Shown piece by piece: positions 9,395 through 18,010 of a DNA stretch of 61,574 nt. The position numbers and the translations under genes are program-made. Position 1 is the first letter of the stretch, and the number at the start of each line of letters is the position of its first letter. A model generated the notes under the pieces. That model was not told the origin of the DNA, did no database searches, and was given only the letters and a program-made list of their open reading frames with translations. Source of the stretch: Peptococcaceae bacterium BICA1-8 (GTDB taxonomy: Bacteria > Bacillota > Peptococcia > Peptococcales > BICA1-8); NCBI GenBank assembly GCA_000802045.1, contig JUEF01000152.1, positions 1-61,574 of the forward strand, in the 5' to 3' direction.

Positions 9395-10042
9395 CTAAAA
9401 AAAGTCTAATCTTCCTAAGCCTAAATCAACAAAGACTTTGGCAATATTGGTTTTGGACACCCTCCCGATTACTTCCAATTTATCTTCTTTGCTATTAGCG
9501 GGCCTCACCACAGGTAGTGCATCTATTTCATGACTTATCAGCTTTCGAGCAGCGGCCCACAGGCTCTCCTCAGGAGTTGTAGTGATTATATTTGGCATCC
9601 TAGTCATAATTATACTGACAGGAAGCTGATTCACATCTATTTTACCCAAAGCTGTTTTTAATAAGTCTTTTCGAGACACAACTCCCTCTAAAATTCCCTG
9701 TTCACTCACTACAAACAAGGTCCCTACATCATTGACAAAAAGGGCTACTATACTGTCATAAACCGAAGTGTTTTCTGAAACAACAATGGGAACAGATTTA
9801 TGATCCTTCACCCGTAGTTTCATTATTTGCTCAACCACTCCGTAACCCGGTGTTTTGCCCGAATAATAGTAGCCTACCCTAGGTCTAGCCTCTAAAAAAC
9901 CAATCTGCGTTAAAAAGGCTAAATCAGGCCTCAGCGAGGGCCTTGTTACATTGAGCCGTTCAGCAATTTGTTCACCGGTTATTGGTCCTTCTTTTTTAAC
10001 TATTTCTATTATTTTACCCTGTCTTTCATTGAGTTGAATAAT
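9395..10042 (-). CDS. ccpN: CcpN/YqzB-type repressor (HTH + two CBS domains), probable ATT start
   Basis: In Bacillus this family represses gluconeogenic genes under glycolytic conditions through CBS-domain sensing. The first usual start codon, GTG at 9838, would remove the DNA-binding domain. Reading upstream in the same frame is open and gives a full winged helix (LNERQGKIIEIVKKEGPITG, then RPSLRPDLAFL and RPRVGYYYSG), matching the CcpN N terminus closely. An in-frame TGA follows at 10046-10048, and the only start-like codons are ATT at 10040-10042 or 10037-10039, behind AAGGTGG at proper distance. The result is about 214-215 residues, close to B. subtilis CcpN. The CBS pair covers about residues 80-205. 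It heads the ppsR-ppdK operon. Confidence 0.85.
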   Translation of the reverse strand: MIQLNERQGKIIEIVKKEGPITGEQIAERLNVTRPSLRPDLAFLTQIGFLEARPRVGYYYSGKTPGYGVVEQIMKLRVKDHKSVPIVVSENTSVYDSIVALFVNDVGTLFVVSEQGILEGVVSRKDLLKTALGKIDVNQLPVSIIMTRMPNIITTTPEESLWAAARKLISHEIDALPVVRPANSKEDKLEVIGRVSKTNIAKVFVDLGLGRLDFF

Positions 10043-10240
10043 ATTTCACCACCTTAAATCGCCAAAAACGATTATACGCTTATCCGTGGGCACGTGAGCG
10101 CGAAAAAGTATTAAATATCTAAATATGATGCATATTTAGATATTTATCATTATATAATATATACTATTTATATTTCTTTTCTCCTTCTATGATGCATATT
10201 TTTTTCGCCATATATTATATTTATTTTTTCAATAAACGTG
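10043..10240. other. AT-rich upstream region of ccpN
   Basis: No gene is seen. After a GTGGGCACGTGAGCGCG word the region is extremely AT-rich. It holds a 15 bp palindrome and a second copy of its centre (see 10113-10145), and probably the promoter of ccpN-ppsR-ppdK. Confidence 0.5.
10113..10145. promoter_or_regulatory. 15 bp perfect inverted repeat upstream of ccpN, possible operator
   Basis: AAATATCTAAATATG and CATATTTAGATATTT are exact reverse complements around a 3-base centre. The central word TATGATGCATATTT recurs at 10188-10201. Two copies of one palindromic word in front of a repressor gene suggest an operator, perhaps for CcpN itself; this is inference. Confidence 0.45.
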
Positions 10241-10266
10241 AAAAAATCGTCGAACGACGATTTTTT
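10241..10266. terminator. Bidirectional intrinsic terminator
   Basis: AAAAAATCGTCG is followed by CGACGATTTTTT, giving a short GC stem with A and T tracts on both sides. It separates the serine dehydratase transcript from the ccpN operon. Confidence 0.75.
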
Positions 10267-10468
10267 AGATAGAGACTCAGTTCTACAGTATGTAATTCTT
10301 AGGTCAAAGATTTCACTACATTTCATTTCGTTAGATTTTCTCTGGTTTTTAATCTAGCGAAGCGAAATCTAATCTTAATCTCAACCTTAGCCTTAATGTT
10401 TTCTCTGTAGCACTGTAGAGCTGTACTTCTGTAGGATCGGAAAGTTCCTTCTAAAAAGTAACCTCAGA
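10267..10468. repeat. TAGCACTGTAG and TTAGATTTCGCTTCG word repeats
   Basis: No gene is seen. The stretch contains CTGTAGCACTGTAGAGCTGTA and imperfect copies of a GGTTAAGGTTTCGCTTCGCTAGATTAAG word. The same two word families recur near 17155, 22625, 31130, 54430, 58920 and 61200. Confidence 0.5.
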
Positions 10469-11347
10469 CTAGAACTTTCCCAAAAACCTCTCCGCTAGCT
10501 CTCGTCCAGTAGGGGTTGCTGCCAAACCGCCCTTTGCCGTTTCTCTTAAGCTGTCTGGCAGCGAACAGCCCACTTCGCCCATGGCTACGATTACTTCGTC
10601 AACAGGGATAACACTCTTGATACCTGCTAAACCCATATCTGCTGATACTAAAGCCAAAGAAGCACCTAGGGCATTACGTTTAGCACACGGCACTTCAACC
10701 AAGCCGGCAACAGGATCACAAATTAAGCCTAATACATTTTTTAAAGCAATGGCACAAGCCTCTCCTGCCTGGGAAGGCAGTCCTCCGGCAAGCTCTACTA
10801 ATGCAGCAGCTGCCATAGCTGCTGCTGCTCCACATTCGGCTTGACATCCGCCCTCTGCCCCGGAAATTGAAGCCTTTTGGGCTATAATTATCCCAATCCC
10901 TGAAGCAGTAAAAAGGCCATCAACTATTCGCCTATCATCTAAATTTAACTCTTCCTGGACAGTCAAAAGTACTCCTGGTAAAATTCCAGAAGAACCAGCC
11001 GTAGGCGCAGCTACTATTTTACCCATGGAAGCATTTACTTCAGCAACGGCAAGAGCGCGGCTAACCGCTTTATTCATCCTCTGGCCAGCCAAAGTTTTAT
11101 TGTTTAGCCTGTAATCGTTAAGTTTTTTCCCTTCACCACCGATAAGCCCACCCATAGATTTTTTAGGCTCCGAAAGACCGATTTCCGCAGATTCCTTCAT
11201 AGTGAGCCATTGGGCAAGCATCCGTTCCTCAACCTGCTCCACTGGAACCTCCAGGTTTTCTGCCTCCATCTCCTTGACAACCCTACCAATGGTCACAGCC
11301 CTCTTTTCCGCTTCCTCAACTAAATCTTTTACATTGTAGTAATGCAT
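10469..11347 (-). CDS. sdaAA: L-serine dehydratase, alpha subunit (iron-sulfur)
   Basis: The catalytic subunit of the two-part [4Fe-4S] L-serine ammonia-lyase, which converts serine to pyruvate and ammonia. At 292 residues it matches the usual length. Cysteines expected for cluster binding are visible in SGAEGGCQAECG and in CDPVAGLVEVPCAKRN, and the glycine-rich PTAGSSGILPGVL is present. The beta subunit gene lies upstream, separated by a 350 bp repeat element rather than the usual short gap. That may weaken co-transcription. Confidence 0.95.
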   Translation of the reverse strand: MHYYNVKDLVEEAEKRAVTIGRVVKEMEAENLEVPVEQVEERMLAQWLTMKESAEIGLSEPKKSMGGLIGGEGKKLNDYRLNNKTLAGQRMNKAVSRALAVAEVNASMGKIVAAPTAGSSGILPGVLLTVQEELNLDDRRIVDGLFTASGIGIIIAQKASISGAEGGCQAECGAAAAMAAAALVELAGGLPSQAGEACAIALKNVLGLICDPVAGLVEVPCAKRNALGASLALVSADMGLAGIKSVIPVDEVIVAMGEVGCSLPDSLRETAKGGLAATPTGRELAERFLGKF

Positions 11348-11394
11348 CTATGTATAACACCCTCTTTTCTTTGAGGTAAACATCTCTAGCTTAA

Positions 11395-11742
11395 GCATGA
11401 CGTCTACTGGGATAATTCATGATGTCGGCATGATGGCTTACGAGAAAATCTGAATGTCGGCATGACAACTAAAATGTAAACCTGCATGTCCGCATGACGG
11501 CTTATAGGTTAATAATGCAAGTCGGCATTAAGACTTAAGGGTAAGCCTGATTGTCGGCATGATTTAGATAAAATTAGCCGACCCTATGATTTCACTGAGA
11601 GATGTCATGCTGACCAAAAATGTGGCATAGTAGTCGTCACGCCGACCCCATATTTATACTTTTAAGCCATAATGCCGACTAAATATTTAACCCGAGAGAC
11701 GTCACGCCGACCTAAAATATGACATAGAAGTCGTCACACCGG
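11395..11742. repeat. Composite palindromic element, copy 1 (GTCGGCATGACG units)
   Basis: Cores resembling GTCGGCATGACG lie at 11424, 11456, 11488, 11521 and 11553, a 32-33 bp period. The second half carries the inverse core (CGTCATGCCGAC-like) at similar spacing, so the whole element is one long imperfect inverted repeat. The AT-rich DNA between cores is also conserved in copies 2-5 and is therefore not spacer-like. The right end overlaps the last codons and the TGA of sdaAB. Confidence 0.85.
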
Positions 11743-12405
11743 TTCAATAGAGCGAACACTCACTATCGGCTCTAGCTTTAATATATCGTTGATAATAGCA
11801 GAATTCACCTTGTCATCGGTTTCTACTACCATGTGAGCTAGTTTGCGCTTTTCTTTTCTAAAAACTCTCATAAAAGCTATATTTATTTTATACTCCGCCA
11901 AAACCCCGGAAACTCGGGAAATAACTCCGGGAATATCATGGTGGGTTGTTATTAAGGTTGGAAGGTCTCCCTTTAGTTCAATTTCATTATCATTTATATG
12001 GGTAATAACCACATTTCCGCCACCTACCGATGCTCCCGTTATACTTAATTTTTCGTCTTCGGCGCTGATAAGAAAAAACCTTACTGTATTAGGATGAAAA
12101 CCTTCACCAAGGTTGGCGGGAATAAACTTAAAGCTTAAGCCCTTCTCATTGGCAATAGCAAAAGAATTCCTAATCCGCACGTCATCTGTATTAAAGCCTA
12201 AAAGGCCTCCTATTAAGGCTAAGTCAGTACCATGACCCCGATAGGTTTGAGAAAAGGAGCCATGCAAAATTATTTCTGCTTCCTTAGGTACACCACCAGC
12301 AATAGCCCGGGCTAGTCGCCCCAGCCTAACAGCGCCAGCTGTATGTGAGCTAGATGGCCCTACCATCACAGGCCCCAGGATATCAAAACAGCTATACTCT
12401 CGCAA
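11734..12405 (-). CDS. sdaAB: L-serine dehydratase, beta subunit
   Basis: The partner subunit of SdaAA. The 223-residue protein has the family signature GPSSSHTAGAVRLG near the N terminus and an ACT domain from about residue 150 (DIPGVISRVSGVLAEYKINI) that may sense serine. The start is TTG behind AAGGAGAGAG, 12 bp after the stop of ilvA. The last two sense codons and the TGA stop lie inside the terminal core of the adjacent composite repeat, so the C terminus (EPV) may have been altered by the insertion. Confidence 0.94.
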   Translation of the reverse strand: MREYSCFDILGPVMVGPSSSHTAGAVRLGRLARAIAGGVPKEAEIILHGSFSQTYRGHGTDLALIGGLLGFNTDDVRIRNSFAIANEKGLSFKFIPANLGEGFHPNTVRFFLISAEDEKLSITGASVGGGNVVITHINDNEIELKGDLPTLITTHHDIPGVISRVSGVLAEYKINIAFMRVFRKEKRKLAHMVVETDDKVNSAIINDILKLEPIVSVRSIEPV

Positions 12406-12417
12406 AGCTCTCTCTCC

Positions 12418-13626
12418 TTATTTCGTAAAATTCACTTCATAACCTTGTTTTTTCAGATTTGCAACTAATTGGGCCACATGATCAGCGCTTTGGGTTTCTA
12501 GGACCACATCAACATGGGCTTTATCTAAGGATACATCAGGGTCTAAGCGGTCATGGTAAATAGAAATAACATTAGCTTTATTTTCGGCAATAATACTTAG
12601 GAAATGCTGCAAATTGCCGGGTTTATCCAGCATTATCGTAGTTAGCTTTACATTTCTGCCTGTCTTAACAAGCCCCTTTTCAATAATCCTGGACATAAAA
12701 TTAACATCAATATTACCACCGCTTATTACAACTGCAACCTTTTTATTTTGTAAAAGTTTTTTTCTATATACTAAAGCAGCTAATGCCGTTGCCCCTGCCC
12801 CCTCGGCTACTAATTTGGATCTTTCAAGCAGAAGCAAAATTGTACTGGCAATTTCCTCATCACTTACAGTAATCACATCATCCACATATTTCTGGATTAA
12901 ATCAAAGGTCAAAGTACCGGGGCACTTGACAGCAATACCATCGGCTATAGTTTGAGCAGAGGTTAGCGTGTCTAATTTGCCTTTTTGGCGTGAGGATAAA
13001 ACGCAAGCTGCCCCTTCTGCTTCTACACCAATAATTTTCACACTAGGCTTTAAGCATTTGACTGCAACGGCAATACCTGATATTAATCCTCCGCCGCCAA
13101 TAGGGGCTAATATGGCATCTACATCTGGCAAGTCATCTAGTATTTCTAAGCCAATAGTACCCTGTCCCGCAATTACCTCCATATCATCAAAAGCATGGAC
13201 GAAAGCCGCACCAGTTTCTTTTTGTATTTCTAGTGCTCTTTTGTAGGAATCATCATAGACACCGCCGTGTAAAATTACATTAGCTCCATAACCACGGGTA
13301 GCAATTACCTTAGATAAGGGTGCTCCCTCAGGCATAACAATAGTAGAGGAAATCCCTGCTTTACTAGCTCCAAAAGCTACACCCTGAGCATGATTGCCGG
13401 CACTAGCTGCAATTACCCCTTTTTCCTTAGCCTTAGATTCCAAGCAGGCAATTTTGTTGTAAGCTCCTCTAATTTTAAAAGACCCTGTTTTTTGCAGGTT
13501 TTCAGTTTTTAGAAAAACTTTGTTTCCTGATAATTGGCTAAAAGTAAAAGACAAATCTAAATTAGTATGGTGAATTACACCAGCCAGGTTTTCCCTGGCC
13601 CGCCAGATATTTTGCAGTTGAACCAT
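12418..13626 (-). CDS. ilvA: Threonine ammonia-lyase (catabolic type, with ACT domain)
   Basis: A PLP enzyme that deaminates threonine to 2-oxobutyrate. The Schiff-base Lys51 is in KTGSFKIRGAYNK, the glycine-rich phosphate loop is GGGGLISG, and a single ACT domain (about 325-402, TTIMLDKPGNLQHF) closes the protein. At 402 residues it matches the short, catabolic-like TdcB/IlvA form of Clostridia. The start ATG at 13626 (MVQLQNIW) follows GGAGG; the longer ORF start has no such site. Followed by sdaAB, it forms a serine/threonine deamination operon. Confidence 0.94.
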   Translation of the reverse strand: MVQLQNIWRARENLAGVIHHTNLDLSFTFSQLSGNKVFLKTENLQKTGSFKIRGAYNKIACLESKAKEKGVIAASAGNHAQGVAFGASKAGISSTIVMPEGAPLSKVIATRGYGANVILHGGVYDDSYKRALEIQKETGAAFVHAFDDMEVIAGQGTIGLEILDDLPDVDAILAPIGGGGLISGIAVAVKCLKPSVKIIGVEAEGAACVLSSRQKGKLDTLTSAQTIADGIAVKCPGTLTFDLIQKYVDDVITVSDEEIASTILLLLERSKLVAEGAGATALAALVYRKKLLQNKKVAVVISGGNIDVNFMSRIIEKGLVKTGRNVKLTTIMLDKPGNLQHFLSIIAENKANVISIYHDRLDPDVSLDKAHVDVVLETQSADHVAQLVANLKKQGYEVNFTK

Positions 13627-13653
13627 AAAAAATCCTCCAATAAAAGTCAATTC

Positions 13654-13678
13654 GGGGACGGTTCTTGACTTGCACGCG
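13654..13678. repeat. GGGGACGGTTCTTGACTTGC word
   Basis: A short isolated sequence whose reverse complement is largely present at 22733-22752 (CGCAAGTCAGGAACCGTGCC). It lies in the ilvA-glyS gap and is similar in style to the GGGGACA palindromes. It is probably a decayed REP-like half site. Confidence 0.5.
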
Positions 13679-13686
13679 TTTTTCTA

Positions 13687-15759
13687 TTAATCTTGAACAA
13701 TTTTTGTAAAATCTGCAATAAGTATACTAAGCCTGGAAACATTCAGCAAAATAGCTAATCTGTTAGCTTTAACATTCCCATCTTCCGCCATAACCATAAC
13801 TCCATTAAAAAAAGCATTTATTTGTTCCTCTAGTGAGGCTATAGCAGTAAGAGCCCGGGTATAATCTTTAGTTCCGACTGCACTATCTACTTCCTTTTCT
13901 ACCTGGTTTAGTTTATGATACAGCTCTTTTTCCACCGACTCTATTAGGTACTTTTCTTCTATCACATCATTTTCTGCCTTTTTAGCCAAATTATTTGCCC
14001 TGGTAAATGCAGTTAAAAGTTTATTAAAGGTTGCTGTTCCTTTAACATCCTCCACGGCTTTTGCCCGCATTAATGTCTCAATTAGGTTGTCATAGCCCGA
14101 AGCAATTATTGCTTCGATAACATCATATCTGTGTCCAGATTCAGCCAAAATATTCCTTACCCGCTGTTCAAAAAAACCGTAAATACTTGCAGTTAGTTGA
14201 GCCCGATCTATTTCTAGCTTACCTTGATAGTTATCCAAAGCTTGAGCTATGAGAGCTTTTAGAAAAATATTTAATCCTTTTTCAATAATTATATTACAGA
14301 TGCCTAAAGCCTGCCTCCGCAAAGCATATGGGTCCTGAGATCCGGTTGGCTCAAAACCTACTGCAAAGCAGCCGGCAATAGTGTCTATTTTATCAGCTAA
14401 ACTTACTAAAGTGCCCTCTATGGTTTTGGGCAGATCATCCCCTGCATTTCGAGGTAAATAGTGTTCAAAGATGGCTCGAGCAACAATCTGGTCTTCACCT
14501 GAAATTAAGGCATATTTTTCACCCATAATTCCTTGGAGTTCTGGGAATTCATAGACCATATTTGTAACTAAATCCGCCTTAGCCAAAAAAGCAGCCCTTA
14601 AAGCTCTTTCCTCAACCACTTTCTCACTACCTATAAGGCCAGAAAGGTTAGTTACTCCTTTTTGAATACGCTCAACTTTTTCATATACTGTACCTAAGCT
14701 TTCTTGAAAAACTATGGCTTTTAATTTATCAACATATTCGGCTAATTTGACCTTTAAGTCTTCGTCAAAAAAGAACTTAGCATCGGCGAGACGTGCCTCA
14801 AGTACTTTTTCATTACCAGCCTGAACCACATCCAAGTGGTTTTTATTACCGTTACGTACTGTTATGAATTTAGGAAGTAATTCCCCTTCATCTGTAAGCA
14901 CTGGGAAATAGCGTTGATGCTCTTTCATAGGTGTAATTATAGCTTCCTTGGGAATAGCCAGATACTTCTCATTGAAACCGCCCATTAAAGCTGTAGGATA
15001 TTCAATTAAGAAAATAACCTCTTCTAATAGTTCTTCATCAGGTTCCACTCGACCTTGAATTGAAGCTGCCAATTGGTTAATTTCCTTGATAACGATTTCC
15101 CTTCGCACCTTAGGATCAATAATTACATAGTTTTTTTCCATTAGATTAAAATACTGGGTTGTATCGACAACTTCTATTCTGGCTTCTCCTAAGAAGCGGT
15201 GTCCCCGGGATACCCTGCAGCTGGCTACTTCAGCAGCTTTAAAATTAATTACCTCACTACCAAATAAGGCTACTAACCATCTGATAGGCCGAGCATATTT
15301 CAGGTCGGAGTAACCCCAGCGCATAGGCTTAGGGAAATTGATCCCAAAAATTAATTGGGGCAGAAGTTCCGCTAGAACCTCTTGAACAGGCCGGCCTGCA
15401 ACCTTCTTAAAGGCATAGACATAGGAACCAGCATCTGTTTCTTTTACTGTCAAGTCTTTGACATCAACACCTTGCCCTCTAGCAAAACCCTGAGCGGCTT
15501 TAGACGGATTACCTTCAGCATCAAAAGCTGCTTTTGCTGAGGGTCCTTTCACCTCATCTAGCAAATCCTTTTGCACTTCTGGTAACCCCTGAACAAAAAG
15601 GACTAAGCGCCGTGGGGTTCCATAAGTATCTATTTGCTGATAGTCGAGTCTTAGTTCACTAAACTTTTTTTCTGTCAGCTCTTTTAATTGTTGTAATGCA
15701 GGAGGCATAAACTTTGCTGGTATCTCTTCTGTACCTATTTCCAAGAGTAAATCACGCAT
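13687..15759 (-). CDS. glyS: Glycyl-tRNA synthetase, beta subunit
   Basis: The beta chain of the heterotetrameric bacterial GlyRS, needed for tRNA-Gly recognition. The 690-residue protein begins MRDLLLEIGTEEIPAKFMPPA, carries the KEHQRYFPV motif and a C-terminal DALR-type anticodon-binding region. Its ATG directly follows the stop of glyQ, so the two are co-translated. Expression is set by the T-box in front of glyQ. Confidence 0.97.
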   Translation of the reverse strand: MRDLLLEIGTEEIPAKFMPPALQQLKELTEKKFSELRLDYQQIDTYGTPRRLVLFVQGLPEVQKDLLDEVKGPSAKAAFDAEGNPSKAAQGFARGQGVDVKDLTVKETDAGSYVYAFKKVAGRPVQEVLAELLPQLIFGINFPKPMRWGYSDLKYARPIRWLVALFGSEVINFKAAEVASCRVSRGHRFLGEARIEVVDTTQYFNLMEKNYVIIDPKVRREIVIKEINQLAASIQGRVEPDEELLEEVIFLIEYPTALMGGFNEKYLAIPKEAIITPMKEHQRYFPVLTDEGELLPKFITVRNGNKNHLDVVQAGNEKVLEARLADAKFFFDEDLKVKLAEYVDKLKAIVFQESLGTVYEKVERIQKGVTNLSGLIGSEKVVEERALRAAFLAKADLVTNMVYEFPELQGIMGEKYALISGEDQIVARAIFEHYLPRNAGDDLPKTIEGTLVSLADKIDTIAGCFAVGFEPTGSQDPYALRRQALGICNIIIEKGLNIFLKALIAQALDNYQGKLEIDRAQLTASIYGFFEQRVRNILAESGHRYDVIEAIIASGYDNLIETLMRAKAVEDVKGTATFNKLLTAFTRANNLAKKAENDVIEEKYLIESVEKELYHKLNQVEKEVDSAVGTKDYTRALTAIASLEEQINAFFNGVMVMAEDGNVKANRLAILLNVSRLSILIADFTKIVQD

Positions 15760-16674
15760 CTATTTTACCTCCTTAACATCTAGACCTAAGGTTTCCCGTT
15801 GTTTAGCATCTTTAATTAAAGGGAACCCTAATTTTTCCCTCTGTTTGACATACCCTTGGGCGCAGGCTCTTGCCAGATTTCTAACTCGGCCAATGTAGCC
15901 TGTCCGCTCGGTAACACTAATAGCACCCCGGGCATCTAAAAGATTAAAGGTATGTGAGCATTTAAGAACATAGTCATAGGCTGGCTGGACTAGTTCTTTT
16001 TCTAATATTCTTATCGCCTCTTTTTCATAAGCATCAAAAAGCATAAACAGCATCTCAATATCTGCAACTTCAAAGTTATAGTGAGAATAATCTACTTCCC
16101 CCTGATGATGGACATCACCATATGTAATACCTTCAACCCACTCAATATCAAAAACGCTGTCCTTTTTCTGAACAAACATAGCCAAACGCTCAATCCCATA
16201 GGTTATTTCTCCACTGACTGGTTTGCAATCAATACCGCCGCACTGCTGAAAATAGGTAAATTGGGTAACTTCCATCCCATCAAGCCATACTTCCCAGCCT
16301 AAACCCCAGGCACCTAAAGTGGGAGACTCCCAGTTATCCTCGACAAATCTGATATCATGCATTAAAGGATCAATTCCCATTGTTTTCAAACTCTCCAGAT
16401 AAAGCTCCTGAATATTATCAGGAGAGGGCTTTAAGATAACCTGATATTGATAATAATGCTGTAGGCGGTTGGGATTCTCACCGTAACGCCCATCTGTTGG
16501 ACGACGGGAAGGTTCAACATAAGCTACATACCATGGTTCCGGGCCAAGGACCCGCAAAGCAGTAGCAGGATTCATAGTTCCGGCACCTTTTTCTACATCA
16601 TAGGGCTGCTGTATTATACAGCCCTGCTCCCCCCAAAATTTGTTGAGGGCTGAAATCAAGTCTTGAAAATTCAT
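15760..16674 (-). CDS. glyQ: Glycyl-tRNA synthetase, alpha subunit
   Basis: The catalytic class II alpha chain of GlyRS. The 304-residue protein shows the family opening [19 protein letters not shown], the motif [20 protein letters not shown], and [13 protein letters not shown] near the active site. ATG follows AGGTGTGA. It is preceded by a T-box leader carrying a probable glycine specifier. Confidence 0.97.
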   Translation of the reverse strand: MNFQDLISALNKFWGEQGCIIQQPYDVEKGAGTMNPATALRVLGPEPWYVAYVEPSRRPTDGRYGENPNRLQHYYQYQVILKPSPDNIQELYLESLKTMGIDPLMHDIRFVEDNWESPTLGAWGLGWEVWLDGMEVTQFTYFQQCGGIDCKPVSGEITYGIERLAMFVQKKDSVFDIEWVEGITYGDVHHQGEVDYSHYNFEVADIEMLFMLFDAYEKEAIRILEKELVQPAYDYVLKCSHTFNLLDARGAISVTERTGYIGRVRNLARACAQGYVKQREKLGFPLIKDAKQRETLGLDVKEVK

Positions 16675-16900
16675 ATAATCACACCTTTCTTCGTCTATTC
16701 GTGGGCACGTGAAGCACGTGGGCGCGTTTTTTCACTGTAGCACTCATTCATCTGTTATACCTAATCTGAAATTAAACATCTAACACGTCTATTCGTCCTT
16801 ATTTTAAATACTAGGGAACAACGCCCAGATCGTTCCTTTTGAACCACTATCGTACTTATACTCTTACACTGTTTCACTATTTCACCTTTTCACTGAATAC
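16675..16900. repeat. glyQ leader tail with CGTCTATTCGT and GTGGGCACGTG words
   Basis: This stretch lies between the T-box terminator and glyQ. It contains CGTCTATTCGT, GGGCACGTGAAGCACGTGGGCGCG (inverted CACGTG copies) and other short repeats. No gene or further regulatory RNA is recognisable. Confidence 0.45.
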
Positions 16901-17112
16901 AAAAAGCCTCGCGTCCCCATAGACAGGGACGGGAGGCAAATTCCCGCGGTTCCACCCCGATTGACCTAAGCAAAGTGCTTAAGTCCACCTCAAAGCAAAA
17001 GGCTCCAGAGCGCCCTTCTCTACTGCCCTTCACCAGGCTCACACCATCCCCGGCTCGCTTCGAAGCTTACAGCAGATACTCTTCTCCTTCACAGCTACAG
17101 AATATTAAATTC
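16901..17112 (-). ncRNA. T-box leader controlling glyQS
   Basis: On the minus strand the T-box GGGGTGGAACCGCGG is present. A strong terminator (GCCTC, CGTCCC / GGGGACG, GAGGC, then UUUUU) ends at 16901. The upstream Stem I shows the apical GCCGGGGATGGTGTGAGCC segment. A GGC triplet (complement of 17012-17014) in GAGAAGGGCGCTC sits where a specifier loop is expected, consistent with glycine. Uncharged tRNA-Gly would stabilise the antiterminator. Confidence 0.93.
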
Positions 17113-17118
17113 CATTTT

Positions 17119-17147
17119 AATGTAGCAAAAAGCTATGTTGATGTCAA
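17119..17147 (-). promoter_or_regulatory. Promoter of the glyQS T-box transcript
   Basis: TTGACA (17142-17147) and TACATT (17119-17124) on the minus strand have a 17-base spacer, just upstream of the T-box Stem I. Confidence 0.7.
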
Positions 17148-17222
17148 GACATTAAGGTTTCGCTCACTTCGTTCGCTAGGTTCCGCTTCGCTAGATTAAG
17201 GTTAAGGTTATCAAAGATTTCA

Positions 17223-17648
17223 CTAATCTTCGTCATAAAGTTGAATTTCCTGTGTTTCTACTTTCCCTCCGGGTCGTTCTATTTCGAGAGTATAGTTATT
17301 TGCTAGGGCTGCTACAGTTCCTAATGCTGCTACAATTGCAAATGTAGAACTAACAGCAGCACCGGCTATACCCAGAACTCCAATATTAACTGGAAACTCA
17401 AAAATTATCTTATCATCCTTTTTTAATCTAATTTTCGTGACATTACCTTTTTTGATTATTTCTTTAACCTGATGCATAATTTTTTTGCCTTTTCTCTGAA
17501 GGTCTTCATCCAAATTAACTCTTTCATCTTCAATTAATATCAAGGCTTGAACAACATCTCCCCCTGCTCTATCTAAAGCATCCTTGGCTTCCTTATAACC
17601 TACCCCTGTCCTTTCTCGAAGCAGGTCTATTTTAACTAACTCATCCAT
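17223..17648 (-). CDS. DUF4342 domain protein
   Basis: The 141-residue protein starts with a UBA-like helical segment (RERTGVGYKEAKDALDRAGG, about 10-29). A basic linker follows, then a segment with a Gly/Ala-rich hydrophobic stretch (VLGIAGAAVSSTFAIVAALG, about 90-109) that could be one membrane helix. The family has no established function. ATG follows AAGGGGGA. It lies between recO and glyQ, separated from recO by a composite repeat. Confidence 0.75.
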   Translation of the reverse strand: MDELVKIDLLRERTGVGYKEAKDALDRAGGDVVQALILIEDERVNLDEDLQRKGKKIMHQVKEIIKKGNVTKIRLKKDDKIIFEFPVNIGVLGIAGAAVSSTFAIVAALGTVAALANNYTLEIERPGGKVETQEIQLYDED

Positions 17649-17715
17649 AAAAATTCCCCCTTCAAAGAAATTATACCCTGGGAATGGGAAAATGATGCAA
17701 GAAAAGCCAAGTTTA

Positions 17716-18010
17716 GCATGACGTCTCCTAAGTTAAATTTTTAGGTCGGCATTACGGCTCAGAAGTATATATATGAGGTCGGCGTGACGTCTTACACGTA
17801 CTATTTTATTCGGCATTATGTCTTTTGGGAATTATTTTTCGGTCAGCATAAATAATCTCAGTAATAATGCCGACTTGCATTATTAACCCATAAGTCGTCA
17901 TGCTGACATGCAGGTTTACAATATTGCCGTCATGCCGACTTCAGTCTTTCTCATAAGCCATCAAGCCGACTTCATGAATTATCCCAATAGCCGTCATGCT
18001 TAAATCATGC
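17716..18010. repeat. Composite palindromic element, copy 2 (inverted relative to copy 1)
   Basis: Four to five GTCGGCATTACGGCT-like cores in direct orientation are followed by inverse cores at about 32 bp spacing. The reverse complement of its right half aligns over about 130 bp with the left half of copy 1, including inter-core DNA. Its end reaches the stop of recO, whose GCATGA resembles a core. Confidence 0.85.

Noticed and set aside
9395-9838. ccpN as a truncated pseudogene or CBS-only protein
   Set aside because: The HTH is intact and in frame upstream with a good ribosome binding site; only the start codon is unusual.
17716-18010. CRISPR array
   Set aside because: The regular 32-33 bp period looks CRISPR-like, but cores are degenerate and short, half are inverted, the between-core DNA is conserved between loci, and no cas gene is present.
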